A stretch of 64,000 bases of DNA from positions 1 to 64,000 of the forward strand of contig CACGTM010000001.1 of the NCBI GenBank assembly GCA_902575965.1. The letters run 5' to 3'. This DNA comes from an uncultured Alphaproteobacteria bacterium. GTDB lineage: Bacteria; Pseudomonadota; Alphaproteobacteria; Rhodospirillales; Rhodospirillaceae. Shown here one piece after another: positions 1 through 10,119 of the stretch (positions within the stretch are counted from its first letter, which is position 1; each line of letters starts with the position of its first letter). Both the position numbers and the translations under genes were made by a program. The notes beneath the pieces are model-generated. The model searched no databases, was not told the DNA's origin, and saw nothing but the letters and a program-made list of their open reading frames with translations.

Positions 1-34
1 ATTTAGGTTTTAAACCAAACTAGTGGAGAATAAA

Positions 35-358
35 ATGAAAGACCTTAGTTCCTTATTTAAAAATGCAATGAAAATGCAAGAGACAATGACTGAAATGAAT
101 GCAAAATTTGAAAGTATTGAGGTTATTGGTTCTGCAGGAGGAGGTATGATTAAGGTTTTTCTTTCAGGAAAAGCTATTGTTAAAAAAATAAAAATAGACC
201 CATCAGTTGTAAATTCTAATGAGGTGGAGATTTTAGAAGACCTATTAGTTGCAGCAATGAACAATGCTAAATTAAAGCTGGAGGAAAAAATGAAGGAAGA
301 GATGGGTAGCTTAACAGGTGGTTTGACTTTGCCTCCTGGAATTAAACTTCCTTTCTAA
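35..358 (+). CDS. ybaB: YbaB/EbfC nucleoid-associated protein
   Basis: This is a 107-residue member of the YbaB/EbfC family, dimeric DNA-binding proteins that usually sit between dnaX and recR. The charged N-terminal helix, the central glycine-rich turn (GSAGGGMIKV) and the C-terminal LPPGIKLPF tail are typical. A GTG twelve bases upstream is in frame, but GGAG lies six bases before this ATG and overlaps that GTG, so the ATG is preferred. recR follows after 12 bases, so the two are almost certainly co-transcribed, probably with a dnaX just left of the window. Confidence 0.93.
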   Translation: MKDLSSLFKNAMKMQETMTEMNAKFESIEVIGSAGGGMIKVFLSGKAIVKKIKIDPSVVNSNEVEILEDLLVAAMNNAKLKLEEKMKEEMGSLTGGLTLPPGIKLPF

Positions 359-370
359 AGGTAAATTTAC

Positions 371-964
371 ATGTTGGGAAATGATATAGAAGACCTAATA
401 GGAAAATTCTCTAAATTACCTGGGTTAGGCCCAAGGTCTGCAAGAAGGGCTGTCTTAGAATTAATTAAGAATAAAAATATTCTCATAAGGCCACTTTTAA
501 GTTCTTTGGAAAATGCACTAAACAATATCAAAATATGTAGTAAGTGCGGTAATTTTGATTCAATAGATCCTTGTGGTATATGTGAAGATCCTAAAAGAGA
601 TACTTCTGTTATATGCATAGTTGAGGGCGTATCTGATTTATGGGCTTTAGAAAGAACTTCATCATTTAGGGGTTTATATCATGTTACAGGAGGTTTATTA
701 TCAGCTATTGATGGTATAAGACCTGAAGACCTTAATCTGAGTAGTCTTGTGTTAAGGGCGAAAAAAACAGATGTTAGTGAGGTAATTATGGCTCTAAGTG
801 CTACACTTGAGGGTCAAACGACTGCACATTATTTGGCTAACTTTCTCAAAGATGCAAAAGTTAGCATTTCTGGCTTAGCTAGAGGTATACCTGTGGGAGG
901 TGAATTAGATTATCTTGACGACGGCACTATAACTGCAGCGTTAAAATCGAGGAGACCAATATAA
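371..964 (+). CDS. recR: Recombination mediator RecR
   Basis: RecR acts with RecF and RecO to load RecA on gapped DNA. The 197-residue protein has the normal length and domain order: an N-terminal helix-hairpin-helix (LPGLGPRSARR), a four-cysteine zinc finger (C56, C59, C68, C71), a Toprim domain beginning near residue 80 (ICIVEG), and the C-terminal ARGIPVGGELDYLDDGT segment that is near-invariant in RecR. It is the second gene of the ybaB-recR pair. Identification is secure. Confidence 0.97.
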   Translation: MLGNDIEDLIGKFSKLPGLGPRSARRAVLELIKNKNILIRPLLSSLENALNNIKICSKCGNFDSIDPCGICEDPKRDTSVICIVEGVSDLWALERTSSFRGLYHVTGGLLSAIDGIRPEDLNLSSLVLRAKKTDVSEVIMALSATLEGQTTAHYLANFLKDAKVSISGLARGIPVGGELDYLDDGTITAALKSRRPI

Positions 965-1030
965 TTCTTAAACCAAAGGACAACATAATACGTAACTAAA
1001 TTAAAATTCGGATTTTTAGAGGTAATTGAT

Positions 1031-1711
1031 ATGTCTGTGACTTTAAATTTTAAAAGATTTTTTTCTTTAATAATTTCAATTATATTTTTTACGAACTGTA
1101 CATCTACAAAATATGTTGTCTCAGATGTTACTAAGTATCATGACATGAGTCGAGTAATTGAAGATAAAACATTTACGGTTAAATCAAAGAACCTAGAGAG
1201 TGGGGAAACACTGGCGTTTGAAAACTATTCTGGAATTATTGTAGACTACCTTGAAAATATAGGTTGGAAGAAATCATCTGAGCCTGGTGGTAATGAAGAT
1301 TACATTGTTGTGCTTAATTGGTTTGTGGATGGACCAATAAGTGATGTTAGCTCTAGATCTTCTAACTTTAATTATAGTTTTAGATATGGAAACCCATATG
1401 GATTTGGATACGGGGTTGGTTATCCATATGACAGTCGTACAAAAACACGACAGCTTTATTCAAGAAATGTTGAAATTATAATATATAATGCAGAAAGTTA
1501 TAAATCAGACAATCCAGGTAGGCTCTTTGAAAGTTCTGCTTCTTCTTTAGGAAGTAATGCCCAAATTAATGCAGTTATGCCTTTTATAATAGAATCAATT
1601 TTTCAGGATTTTCCTGGTGTATCTGGTCAAACAAAGACGGTAAGGGTTGATATACCCGCTGGATCACAAGCTGTTCAGACTGGGGGGTATAGTTATAATC
1701 GAGCAAAATAA
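1031..1711 (+). CDS. DUF4136-like outer-membrane lipoprotein
   Basis: The 226-residue product starts with a basic, hydrophobic signal peptide ending in a lipobox-like FFTNC, with Cys23 as the likely lipidated residue. The body, with alternating hydrophobic strands, a Gly/Tyr-rich loop around residues 115-135 and a C-terminal FP-containing strand, resembles the DUF4136 family of small Gram-negative lipoproteins of unknown function. GAGG lies upstream of the ATG. It converges on rmuC with 12 bases between the stops. The family assignment is from overall pattern only; a lipoprotein is well supported. Confidence 0.7.
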   Translation: MSVTLNFKRFFSLIISIIFFTNCTSTKYVVSDVTKYHDMSRVIEDKTFTVKSKNLESGETLAFENYSGIIVDYLENIGWKKSSEPGGNEDYIVVLNWFVDGPISDVSSRSSNFNYSFRYGNPYGFGYGVGYPYDSRTKTRQLYSRNVEIIIYNAESYKSDNPGRLFESSASSLGSNAQINAVMPFIIESIFQDFPGVSGQTKTVRVDIPAGSQAVQTGGYSYNRAK

Positions 1712-1723
1712 AGGTTTTTTTGT

Positions 1724-2656
1724 TCAAGATTTATTTTTTTCAATTGAAATTATTTTTTCGGAGCTATTTGTAATACTGTTTGTTGATTCTTCTATAGCAA
1801 TTATTTCTGAATTAAATAAGTTAAATTTCTTCTTTAGGTTTTGAATTTGACTTGATAATTTATTGGTATATTTATAAAGTTTTTCTACTTCATTCTGTAT
1901 ATGTGAAACGTTTTCATTAATTTCACTATTCCTGATTATTGCACGGACAGAATTCAAAATAGCCCATAGAGTTGATGGGGAAGCTAATATCACTTTATTC
2001 TGGAAACCTGCTTGGATAATTTCTTGAAAATTTACATTAAGTTCAATATATACTGATTCTGAGGGAACATACATTAATGCCCATTCTGATGTTTCCCCCG
2101 GAATAATGTATTTTTCTTGTATTTCTTTAATATGATTAAGAACATATCTAGAGAATTCTCTTTTTACACTTATCTTTGTGTTGTTATCTGATTCCATTAA
2201 TTCAACAAATTTAGAGTGAGGATATTTTGAATCAATGCAAATATTTCCATGTTTGTCTGGTAATTTAATCATGCAATCAACTCTCTTATTATTTGAGAGG
2301 GTTTCTTGAAAGCTGTAATATTTGATTGGAAGTATATCTTTTATAATCATTTCTAAGCTGAGCTCTCCAAATGCTCCTCTAGATTGATTATTTGCCAATA
2401 TATTATTCAAACTTGAGATTTCTTTGCCCAAGCCAGTTGAAAGTATATTGAGGTTTGAGGTTCTTTCACTTAATGAAGCTAGACTCCTACTCAGTTCCCC
2501 TAGTTGAATGGTAGTTTGCCCTGACCGTTCTGATAGGATATTTATTATTTCTGATATTTTATTTTTAATGAGACTTATTTTTGAAAATAATAGGCATAAA
2601 AATATAAACAGAAATAGAGTTGGGATAACCAATAATATAATTTTTGATTCTATCAT
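1724..2656 (-). CDS. rmuC: DNA recombination protein RmuC
   Basis: RmuC is a membrane-anchored protein with a restriction-endonuclease-like fold that limits inversion between short repeats. The 310-residue protein shows one N-terminal membrane segment (about residues 5-27), a Ser/Leu-rich coiled coil to about residue 95, then the RmuC core with GAFGE, RVDCMIKLP and CIDSKYP, which carry the conserved acidic and lysine residues. It is shorter than many homologues (350-450), mainly in the coiled coil. Its position near recR and def is usual in alphaproteobacteria. Confidence 0.92.
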   Translation of the reverse strand: MIESKIILLVIPTLFLFIFLCLLFSKISLIKNKISEIINILSERSGQTTIQLGELSRSLASLSERTSNLNILSTGLGKEISSLNNILANNQSRGAFGELSLEMIIKDILPIKYYSFQETLSNNKRVDCMIKLPDKHGNICIDSKYPHSKFVELMESDNNTKISVKREFSRYVLNHIKEIQEKYIIPGETSEWALMYVPSESVYIELNVNFQEIIQAGFQNKVILASPSTLWAILNSVRAIIRNSEINENVSHIQNEVEKLYKYTNKLSSQIQNLKKKFNLFNSEIIAIEESTNSITNSSEKIISIEKNKS

Positions 2657-2714
2657 AATATTATTTATAATTATCTAAGCGTTTATTATTAAAATTATAG
2701 TACAATATACTAAT

Positions 2715-3089
2715 ATGATTGAAATTTATACTATTGTAATAATTATTATAGGTATAACTCAGGTATACAAAACTAAAGAGTGGCTGTTTTATTATAGCTG
2801 GATAGAAAATAATGGAATTAAAGGTATAAGAGTTCATTCATTTATTAATTTTTCTATAGGTCTTCCAATAATAATTTTTATTAATGATTTGTCTGGACCA
2901 CAAAATATTTTATATTATTTTGCCTGGTTTTTAGTACTGGAAGGCTTATTTTCGTTAATGTCTGTGAAATTAATTACGCGGGAATTTAGTGGTATGGATA
3001 AGATAATTCTTGCAAAATTTATAATTTTTTCAGGGGTTATTCACCTTGTAATTGGTGGTATTTTAGTTATGGATATAATGTATAACTGA
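2715..3089 (+). CDS. Small four-helix membrane protein, unknown function
   Basis: I do not recognise this 124-residue protein. It has four probable membrane helices: the first 17 residues, about 43-58, about 65-85 and about 97-120. Short charged loops link them, with KTKEW after helix 1 and REFSGMDK before helix 4. It is divergent from rmuC, with 58 very AT-rich bases between the starts, and def follows after about 50 bases. No catalytic motif is visible. The reading frame is clean and hydrophobic throughout, so it is probably a real gene. Confidence 0.65.
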   Translation: MIEIYTIVIIIIGITQVYKTKEWLFYYSWIENNGIKGIRVHSFINFSIGLPIIIFINDLSGPQNILYYFAWFLVLEGLFSLMSVKLITREFSGMDKIILAKFIIFSGVIHLVIGGILVMDIMYN

Positions 3090-3141
3090 TATGATCTATA
3101 ATTTAATCATTTAAAAAAATAATTAAGTAGAGAAAAGTTTA

Positions 3142-3669
3142 ATGTCTCAGTTGGATATTATAATTGCGCCTGATCCAAAATTAAAGGAGCATTGCGGACT
3201 AATATTAGACTTCAATGATGAAGTTAAGATTCTTCTGGAGAGGATGTTTCAGACTATGAAAAAGGCACCAGGGATTGGTCTTGCGGGTCCTCAGGTTGGT
3301 TTGAATAAAAGAATGATAGTTGTTGATACGACGCAATCAGAGGAGAAAGGTAAAGCGCTAAAAATGATTAACCCAAATATAGTTTGGCGATCAAAAGAAT
3401 TCAAAAAACACGAGGAAGGGTGCTTATCAATACCTGGTTACTACGAATATATTAATAGGCCAGACAAAATCATTGTTGAGTATCTAAATGAAAATAACGA
3501 GAAAATAGAATTGGAGGCACAGGGTCTTTTATCAGTAGTTATTCAGCATGAGGTTGACCATCTAGATGGCATTTTATTTATTGATCATATTTCTTCACTC
3601 AAAAGAGGAATTATTTCTAGAAAGCTAAAAAAGTATAAGAGGTCAATTAAAAAAGGAAATAGTAAATAA
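3142..3669 (+). CDS. def: Peptide deformylase
   Basis: Removes the N-formyl group from nascent proteins. All three deformylase motifs are present in the 175-residue protein: GIGLAGPQVG (44-53), EGCLSIPG (92-99) and QHEVDH (135-140). Cys94, His136 and His140 are the metal ligands and Glu137 the catalytic acid. The stop codon directly abuts the fmt start, so the formylation and deformylation genes are translationally coupled as in most bacteria. Confidence 0.98.
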   Translation: MSQLDIIIAPDPKLKEHCGLILDFNDEVKILLERMFQTMKKAPGIGLAGPQVGLNKRMIVVDTTQSEEKGKALKMINPNIVWRSKEFKKHEEGCLSIPGYYEYINRPDKIIVEYLNENNEKIELEAQGLLSVVIQHEVDHLDGILFIDHISSLKRGIISRKLKKYKRSIKKGNSK

Positions 3670-4575
3670 ATGCGTGTCTTATTTATGGGGTCGCCAGAAT
3701 TTTCAATTCCTATTCTAGATGCCTTGTATAAAAACTTTCATCTTATAGAAGTTTATACTCAGCCTCCTAAACAAAGTGGTAGAGGCAAGAAAATGAGTCT
3801 TACCCCCGTACATGACAGAGCAATTAGTCTTGGTATCCCCGTTAAGACACCTAGTTCATTAAAAAATTATCGGGGTATAGAAGGATCTGATATTGATATG
3901 ATTGTTGTTGCGGCATATGGATTAATTTTACCTGAATTATTTCTAAATTATCCCAGGGCAGGTTGTATAAATGTGCATGCATCATTATTACCAAGATGGC
4001 GTGGGGCCGCTCCAATTCAAAGGGCTATAATGAATGGAGATAAAGAAACTGGAATTTCAATAATGAAAATGGATGATGGCCTTGATACAGGGAAAATAGC
4101 TTCACAGGAGAAAATTATTATAACAAATGATTCAGACTTTAAGACTATTCATGATGAACTCTCATCTCTTGGTGCTGATATGATAGTTGATGCAATCAAT
4201 AGCGTTAAAGAGGGGAGATTCAATCTTAAAGATCAGCCCGAGGAAGGAGTTACTTATGCAAATAAAATTGCAAAAAGTGAAGAGAGAATTTCATTTAATA
4301 GTACAGCCATAAATGTCAGAAATCATATTAGAGGCCTCTCTCCATACCCATGTGGATTTATTGAATATAGGGGAGAAAGGATAAAAATTATCAAGGCACA
4401 AGCTAATATGTCGAGACATGGTCGTGTCGGACACATTATTGACCAGGATCTCTCTATTGGTTGCAAATTAGGAGTTATTCAACCCACTCAAGTGCAGCGA
4501 ATGGGAAGGAAATCTATGGATATCGAGAGTTTTCTTCGGGGAACAAATTTGAAGATTGGGACTAGAGTTGATTAA
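3670..4575 (+). CDS. fmt: Methionyl-tRNA formyltransferase
   Basis: Transfers a formyl group from 10-formyltetrahydrofolate to initiator Met-tRNA. The catalytic triad is visible as Asn101 and His103 in NVHASLLPRWRGAAPIQ, and Asp139 in MDDGLDTG. The folate-site loop AAYGLILP comes before it and a C-terminal OB-like domain covers about residues 205-301. Length (301) is normal. It begins on the base after the def stop and overlaps the possible TTG start of the following acetyltransferase. Confidence 0.97.
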   Translation: MRVLFMGSPEFSIPILDALYKNFHLIEVYTQPPKQSGRGKKMSLTPVHDRAISLGIPVKTPSSLKNYRGIEGSDIDMIVVAAYGLILPELFLNYPRAGCINVHASLLPRWRGAAPIQRAIMNGDKETGISIMKMDDGLDTGKIASQEKIIITNDSDFKTIHDELSSLGADMIVDAINSVKEGRFNLKDQPEEGVTYANKIAKSEERISFNSTAINVRNHIRGLSPYPCGFIEYRGERIKIIKAQANMSRHGRVGHIIDQDLSIGCKLGVIQPTQVQRMGRKSMDIESFLRGTNLKIGTRVD

Positions 4576-5156
4576 AGGTCTTTTAAAAAGAATCAAAAAA
4601 ACCAAGGGAAAGAGTATTGTGGCATATGGTGATAGGGTACACTTATTTTTACCAACACTTAATGATGCAGAAAATTACTTAAATCTTACAAACAAAAGTA
4701 TTGATTTTCATCAGCCCTGGATTTTCCCTGCGAAAACCATGAAAGAATATAATTTTTATTTATCTAGAATACAAAAAGGTTATACAAAAGGTTTTTTTAT
4801 TTCTAGAAATTCAGACAATCAACTATTAGGTGTCATAAATATCAATGATATAAGATATGGTGCTTATTATTCTTGCACTCTTGGTTATTATCTGGATAGG
4901 AGTTTTTCCAGGAAGGGCTATATGTCAGAGGGGTTATTATTGTTAATTAATTTAGCATTTGATACCCTTTTTATGAACCGGATTGAAGTAAATATTCAGC
5001 CAAACAACTCATCTTCAAAATCACTTGTAAAAAAAATGTGGTTTCGAATTAGAGGGATTTTCTCCAAAATTTTTAAAATTAGAAGGTGAGTGGAGAGACC
5101 ATGAAAGATGGGCTTTACTAAAGGATAGCTGGAAAAGTATGAAACTGTTGCCATGA
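4556..5156 (+). CDS. RimJ/RimL-type GNAT N-acetyltransferase with an apparent one-base frameshift
   Basis: As written, the frame runs to a TGA ending at 5089 and gives 177 residues of a ribosomal-protein-alanine-acetyltransferase-like GNAT domain (LGYYLDRSFSRKGYMSEG is the acetyl-CoA loop). It loses the family's C-terminus at an A8 run (5029-5036). Reading seven As restores SLVKKCGFELEGFSPKF, then EWRDHERWALL, the classic RimJ ending. That frame stops at 5156 with an ATGA overlap onto truA. The intended gene therefore spans the break. It may be a consensus-base error, a true mutation, or slippage. The start is uncertain: TTG 4556 or GTG 4619, the latter preceded by AGGGA. Confidence 0.8.
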
Positions 5157-5902
5157 CTAGGTATAAACTTACAATTGAATATGAAGGTTCAGGTTTTGTT
5201 GGATGGCAAAGGCAAAAAAATGGACTTGCTGTCCAAGAGGTTGTTGAAAAAGCGGTAGAAATATATTCTCAACATTCAGTTTCTGTTCAAGGTGCAGGAA
5301 GAACTGATGCAGGTGTCCATGCTATTGGGCAAGTAGCTCATGTAGATATTCCGAGAAATGACGATGAGCATGTTGTTAGAAATGCTATCAATGCATATTT
5401 AAAAGATTATTCAGTAGTTATTTTAGATGTTGAGAAAGTTAGTAGCACATTCCACGCGAGGTTTGATGCTTATGAGAGAGCTTATAAGTATTTAGTAAAT
5501 ACAAGAGATGTTCCGTTAACAATAGATAGAAAAAGATATTGGTGGTTACCCCGAAATATAAATATCGAGGATATGAGACATGCATCACAGTTCTTGATTG
5601 GTAAACATGATTTCACAAGCTTTAGATCCTCTTCTTGTCAGTCAAATTCTCCAGTAAAAACTTTAAATGAGATAAGGATTTTAAAAACATACAATGCTAT
5701 AGAATTTAATTTAATAGCTCCATCATTTTTACATAATCAAGTAAGGAATATTGTTGGATCATTAATAATGATAGGTATAGGTAAATGGAAAAAAAACTAT
5801 ATTAAAGAAGTATTAGAGGCGAGAAATAGGGCAAAGGCAGGTATTACTGCTCCAGCCTGCGGTTTATATCTTATGTGTGTTAAATATAAAAAAAAGTCAT
5901 AA
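5153..5902 (+). CDS. truA: tRNA pseudouridine(38-40) synthase TruA
   Basis: Forms pseudouridine in the anticodon arm of many tRNAs. GAGRTDAGVHA at residues 47-57 holds the catalytic Asp52, and the N-terminal YEGSGFVGWQRQ and the later LHNQVRNIVGSL are also family signatures. The 249-residue length is normal. Its ATG overlaps the restored stop of the acetyltransferase gene by ATGA. The 3' end overlaps the end of the convergent membrane-protein gene by six bases. Confidence 0.97.
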   Translation: MTRYKLTIEYEGSGFVGWQRQKNGLAVQEVVEKAVEIYSQHSVSVQGAGRTDAGVHAIGQVAHVDIPRNDDEHVVRNAINAYLKDYSVVILDVEKVSSTFHARFDAYERAYKYLVNTRDVPLTIDRKRYWWLPRNINIEDMRHASQFLIGKHDFTSFRSSSCQSNSPVKTLNEIRILKTYNAIEFNLIAPSFLHNQVRNIVGSLIMIGIGKWKKNYIKEVLEARNRAKAGITAPACGLYLMCVKYKKKS

Positions 5903-6460
5903 AATCGAAAGAATAATTTGTGTCACTAGCAATGTTAGTAGTATATCAATTAATACAATACTAAAACTTGGACCTGTTTGTAATTTCAAAACTATTTTAG
6001 CTATAAAAATATTATAGGTTACAAATAATAGAAACACCATTGTTTCCAAAAATGTGCTTGCAGAAATAGGTAAGAAATTGAATACAGATAAAATTATTAA
6101 TGGCATAATTATTATAGAAATACACATCTGAAGCCAATTGTATGTAACGATATATCTAAAATATTGCTCTTCTCTGTTTATTACTTTAGTTATATATGTC
6201 ATTACAAGAGGGAATAAGACCCATAAGATGGTATATTCTAGGACTTCAATGGGTATAGCTCTTGTTAGGTTTGGTTTTTCATCCAAAGAAATATAGAGTC
6301 CCCATTCATAAATTACTTGAAGTGGTGCGACTACAATAGCAGCGTAGAATGATTTCCAGAATGCCTCATGTGAGTTTTCAAAGTGATCTTTAAATTTTTC
6401 ATCAAATTTTATGATTAATAAGAATCCATGCAATATACTTGCTATTTCTTTTGCACTCAT
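5897..6460 (-). CDS. Conserved integral membrane protein at the end of the dap operon
   Basis: A 187-residue protein with about five predicted membrane helices (near residues 35-55, 70-90, 105-130, 135-155 and 165-187), preceded by an amphipathic N-terminal region. I do not recognise a functional motif. It starts nine bases after the dapE stop and is the last gene of the leftward rpmH-to-dapE run. Membrane proteins of this size sit in this position in other alphaproteobacteria, which favours a conserved but undefined function. Confidence 0.75.
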   Translation of the reverse strand: MSAKEIASILHGFLLIIKFDEKFKDHFENSHEAFWKSFYAAIVVAPLQVIYEWGLYISLDEKPNLTRAIPIEVLEYTILWVLFPLVMTYITKVINREEQYFRYIVTYNWLQMCISIIIMPLIILSVFNFLPISASTFLETMVFLLFVTYNIFIAKIVLKLQTGPSFSIVLIDILLTLLVTQIILSIL

Positions 6461-6469
6461 GTCAGTGAC

Positions 6470-7645
6470 CTATTCCAGTGAAAAGAAATTCATCAGAACA
6501 TCATTATAAATATTTGTTAAAATCATTAGATCGTTAACATTTACGAATTCATTAACTTTATGCATAGTTTTACCTATTAATCCAAATTCGCACACTGGAC
6601 AGAACTCATGTATAAATCTTGCATCAGACGTTCCTCCTGTTGTAGATAGATCAGGTTTGAGGCCTGTAACATTTTTAATAGAATTTGATACTATATCTGT
6701 ATAGTCATTTGACCTCGATAAAAATGAGTCACCAGTTACTATTGTCTCAAGTGAATATTCATTTTCTGAAGCGACTGAATTTAATGTATCTTTTATCCAA
6801 TCATTTATTGAATTATTGTCATAAATATTATTGAATCGAATATTAAATCTAGCATGAGCATCAGACGGTATAACATTGGTCGCATTATTTCCAACATCTA
6901 TTGATGTGAGTGATAAATTTGATGGTTGAAAGAATTCATTTCCATTATCAAGCGTTTTTGAAATTAACGCAGAAACTAATCTATGAAGAATATTAATTGG
7001 ATTTTTTGCTAGATGAGGATAAGCAACATGTCCTTGTACGCCATGAGCAGTTAACTTTGCGTTTATGCTTCCTCTTCTCCCAACCTTAATCATTTCTCCT
7101 ATCTTTTCTGGGTTTGTTGGTTCACCAACTAAGCAAAAATCTATTTTTTTATTCCTTTCTTTCAGCCAATTTAGAACTTTCTTTGTCCCATTTATTGCAG
7201 GCCCTTCCTCATCACCAGTAATCAATAGACTAATAGTTCCTCTTGGTAATCCATGATGTTCTATATAACTTCCAACTGCAGAAATAAAACTTGCAATTGC
7301 ACCTTTCATATCTGAAGCTCCTCTCCCAAATAGCTTACCATCTATCACATGTCCTCCAAATGGATCATGGTTCCATCCTTCTCCGATAGGTACAACATCC
7401 GAGTGCCCTGCAAAACAAAAATTCTTTCCTCCATTTCCAATCTCAGCATATAAATTATTCACACGTTTTGTCCCAGACTCTTGGAATTCTATTTGGTGAC
7501 AGGTGAAACCCATAGAAGTTAAAGTATTGTCTAATAAGTCAATTGCACCTTCATCATTAGGTGTAACGCTAGGACACTTGATTAGCTCTGATGTTAGTTC
7601 AACGGGGTCTATGAGTCTTGAAGTATTATTAGTTTCTTTTTTCAT
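6470..7645 (-). CDS. dapE: Succinyl-diaminopimelate desuccinylase
   Basis: M20-family zinc hydrolase that makes LL-diaminopimelate for lysine and peptidoglycan. The metal ligands are visible: His81 and Asp83 in AGHSDVVP, Asp112 in GRGASDMKG, and the Glu146-Glu147 pair in TGDEEGPA. The C-terminal GGTSDARFI and the penultimate His region (GKTMHKVNE) are DapE-like. Length is 391. Its start overlaps the dapD stop by four bases, which implies translational coupling within the succinylase branch. Confidence 0.96.
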   Translation of the reverse strand: MKKETNNTSRLIDPVELTSELIKCPSVTPNDEGAIDLLDNTLTSMGFTCHQIEFQESGTKRVNNLYAEIGNGGKNFCFAGHSDVVPIGEGWNHDPFGGHVIDGKLFGRGASDMKGAIASFISAVGSYIEHHGLPRGTISLLITGDEEGPAINGTKKVLNWLKERNKKIDFCLVGEPTNPEKIGEMIKVGRRGSINAKLTAHGVQGHVAYPHLAKNPINILHRLVSALISKTLDNGNEFFQPSNLSLTSIDVGNNATNVIPSDAHARFNIRFNNIYDNNSINDWIKDTLNSVASENEYSLETIVTGDSFLSRSNDYTDIVSNSIKNVTGLKPDLSTTGGTSDARFIHEFCPVCEFGLIGKTMHKVNEFVNVNDLMILTNIYNDVLMNFFSLE

Positions 7646-8484
7646 TCTCTTAACAATTCGTTAATAGATACTTTTGATCGTGTTTTTGCATCTACTTGTT
7701 TTACAATAACAGCACAGTATAAACTTGGTCCTATTATTCCATTATCAAGTTCTTTTCCTGGAATTGTTCCCGGTACGACTACAGAATAAGCTGGAACCCT
7801 TCCAAAATGTATTTCACCCGTGTCCCGGTTAATTATTTTTGTTGATGAGCCAATGTAAACACCCATTGAAATAACAGCTCCTTCTTCAACAATGACTCCT
7901 TCTGCAATTTCAGATCTGGCTCCAATAAAACAATTATCCTCAATAATTACAGGTGCAGCTTGAAGTGGCTCTAGAACTCCACCTATACCCACTCCTCCTG
8001 AAAGATGAACATTCTTTCCAATCTGAGCACAACTTCCGACTGTTGACCATGTATCAACCATTGACCCTTGGCCTACATATGCACCCAGATTTACAAAAGA
8101 GGGCATAAGCACAACATCCTTAGCAATATATGCAGAGTATCTTACAACACAAGAAGGTACAGTTCGAAAGCCAGCGCTTTTGAAGTGTTTCCCTTCCCAA
8201 TTCGTAAACTTTGATGGCACTTTATCCCACCACAGACTTCCATCAGGACCACCTTTTTGAGGATACATAGAATTTAAGCGAAAAGATAGTAAAACTGATT
8301 TCTTACACCATTCATTAACTATCCATTTACCATCAACTTTATTAGCAACTCTTATTTTACCTTGATCTAGAAGAGATAGTGTTTCTTCTACAACCTCTCG
8401 CTTAATTCCATTTGTTTCCTGAGAAATATTATCTCTATCTTCCCATGCTTCTTCAATTTCTTTTTGTAAATCTTTAGTATCCAT
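7642..8484 (-). CDS. dapD: Tetrahydrodipicolinate N-succinyltransferase
   Basis: Catalyses the succinyl-CoA-dependent step that precedes DapC and DapE. The 280-residue protein has the DapD alpha-helical N-terminal domain and then a left-handed beta-helix of hexapeptide repeats (about residues 105-215), including [14 protein letters not shown] and [17 protein letters not shown], both strongly diagnostic. A GGAG-type ribosome-binding site precedes the ATG. It lies between argB and dapE. Confidence 0.97.
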   Translation of the reverse strand: MDTKDLQKEIEEAWEDRDNISQETNGIKREVVEETLSLLDQGKIRVANKVDGKWIVNEWCKKSVLLSFRLNSMYPQKGGPDGSLWWDKVPSKFTNWEGKHFKSAGFRTVPSCVVRYSAYIAKDVVLMPSFVNLGAYVGQGSMVDTWSTVGSCAQIGKNVHLSGGVGIGGVLEPLQAAPVIIEDNCFIGARSEIAEGVIVEEGAVISMGVYIGSSTKIINRDTGEIHFGRVPAYSVVVPGTIPGKELDNGIIGPSLYCAVIVKQVDAKTRSKVSINELLRE

Positions 8485-8532
8485 TAAATTAATCTCCAGT
8501 ATAAAGAATCAAATATAAGAACTATTTAGTGA

Positions 8533-9432
8533 TCAAGTTCTAATAATTGTGCCCGCACCCTTTGATGTAAAAAGTTCTAAGAGTATAGAATGTGAAACTC
8601 TTCCGTCAATTATTACAGCCCCATCAACACCCTTTCTTACAGACTTCAGACAGGTTTCTACTTTTGGAATCATCCCTCCTTTAATTATATCTTCTTTTAT
8701 TAGTTTTTGTGCTTGTGAAGCTTTCATCTCATTTATTAATTTTCCTTTCTCATCCAATACCCCGTCTACATCTGTAAGCATCAAGAGTCTTGTAGCATTT
8801 AATGCAGATGCTATTGACCCTGCGACAGTATCAGCATTAATATTATATGTTTCTCCATTTCTTCCAATGCCTATGGGAGCAATTACGGGTATAATTTTTG
8901 ATTCATTTAGTAACTGGAGTATTTCTGCGTTAACTGATTGCGGTTCCCCTACAAAACCAAGGTCAAGAGCCTTTTCAATATTTGAGTCAGGGTCCTTTTT
9001 TAATCTTTGTAACTTTTTTGCAAGAATCATATTACCATCTTTACCTGATAAACCTATGGCGGTACCTCCTGCAGTATTTATATCTGATACAATTTGTTTA
9101 TTTATAGACCCACTTAAAACCATCTCAACAATTTCCACAGTTGATGAATTAGTAACCCTAAGGCCATCAACAAATGTGCTTCCAATTTTAAGTCTGTCAA
9201 GCATCCGCCCAATCTGTGGTCCTCCTCCATGTACTATTATCGGATTTATTCCTACTTGTTTTAGTAAAACAACATCTCTTGCAAAGTTTGAAGAAAGCTC
9301 ACTCTCGCCCATAGCATGGCCTCCAAATTTAATAACGACGGTTTTGCCAGAGAATTTTTTCATATAAGGTAAAGCATCTGCTAAAACGCCAGCTTTCTTT
9401 AACCAATCCTGATTTTCTTTTGTACTATACAT
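8533..9432 (-). CDS. argB: Acetylglutamate kinase
   Basis: Second step of arginine synthesis, phosphorylating N-acetylglutamate. Diagnostic segments are [10 protein letters not shown] near residue 33, [13 protein letters not shown] near residue 66, GLSGKDGN, the [15 protein letters not shown] substrate loop and [11 protein letters not shown] near residue 250. It is 299 residues long with an N-terminal helix of the kind seen in arginine-sensitive hexameric ArgB enzymes, so feedback inhibition is plausible but not shown. argB beside dapD and engB is a recurrent alphaproteobacterial arrangement. Confidence 0.97.
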   Translation of the reverse strand: MYSTKENQDWLKKAGVLADALPYMKKFSGKTVVIKFGGHAMGESELSSNFARDVVLLKQVGINPIIVHGGGPQIGRMLDRLKIGSTFVDGLRVTNSSTVEIVEMVLSGSINKQIVSDINTAGGTAIGLSGKDGNMILAKKLQRLKKDPDSNIEKALDLGFVGEPQSVNAEILQLLNESKIIPVIAPIGIGRNGETYNINADTVAGSIASALNATRLLMLTDVDGVLDEKGKLINEMKASQAQKLIKEDIIKGGMIPKVETCLKSVRKGVDGAVIIDGRVSHSILLELFTSKGAGTIIRT

Positions 9433-9476
9433 GAGTAGATAGTATCCTATTTGTAATTCTAGATTTAGACATTTTA

Positions 9477-10115
9477 TTATATAAGTTCAGAAATAAAAAA
9501 TCTTAAGTTATTAATACCATGATTATTTTTTGCACTAGTGGCTATTATTGTTGGGTGAGCTGATGTGTAGATCGAAATTTTTTCTTTTACAAGTGAGTGA
9601 ATTTTATTTAAGTCGTCAGGCTTTAATTTGTCACATTTAGTAAGGATTACTTGAAAGCTTAATGCAGCCTCCTCAATACTTTTCATAGTCTTATGATCGT
9701 TCGCTTTTAACCCGTGACGACTATCAATTAATATAAAAACTCTGGAAAGCTGCCTTCTATATTTCAAATAAGAGCTTACTAAACTCGTCCAATTTGTAAT
9801 TCTAGATTTAGATGCTTTAGCAAAACCATATCCAGGAAGGTCTACAAGAATTAATTTTCCTCCTAAATTAAAAAAGTTAATTTCCTGTGTCCTTCCTGGC
9901 ATTTTTGATGTAAAAGCCAATGACTTTCTATTAGTTACAGCGTTTAAAAGACTAGATTTGCCTACGTTAGATCTTCCAGCAAAGGCTACTTCAGTGAGTT
10001 TTGTTTCTGGTAATTGTTCTGTCTGGGCTACACTTATTATGAAGCTACTATCATTCGAAAAAAACTTTATTAAATCTCTAGAAATTTTTTTTTCTTCTTG
10101 GAATGTACCAAGCAT
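9477..10115 (-). CDS. engB: Ribosome-biogenesis GTPase EngB (YsxC/YihA)
   Basis: Essential GTPase involved in large-subunit assembly. The G motifs are in order: [10 protein letters not shown] (P-loop, residues 47-56), the switch Thr in [15 protein letters not shown] (G3, near 92), LTKCDKL (G4, near 157) and TSAKNN (G5). The 212-residue length is normal. Its start lies four bases past the yidC stop, so it is read with the membrane-insertase operon. Confidence 0.97.
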   Translation of the reverse strand: MLGTFQEEKKISRDLIKFFSNDSSFIISVAQTEQLPETKLTEVAFAGRSNVGKSSLLNAVTNRKSLAFTSKMPGRTQEINFFNLGGKLILVDLPGYGFAKASKSRITNWTSLVSSYLKYRRQLSRVFILIDSRHGLKANDHKTMKSIEEAALSFQVILTKCDKLKPDDLNKIHSLVKEKISIYTSAHPTIIATSAKNNHGINNLRFFISELI

Positions 10116-10119
10116 TTTA

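Noticed and set aside
8549-9367. Long open frame of 272 codons on the strand opposite argB
   Set aside because: It mirrors argB, whose motifs are complete. Its translation is low in complexity, with many Ser, Pro and Ile and no ribosome-binding site.
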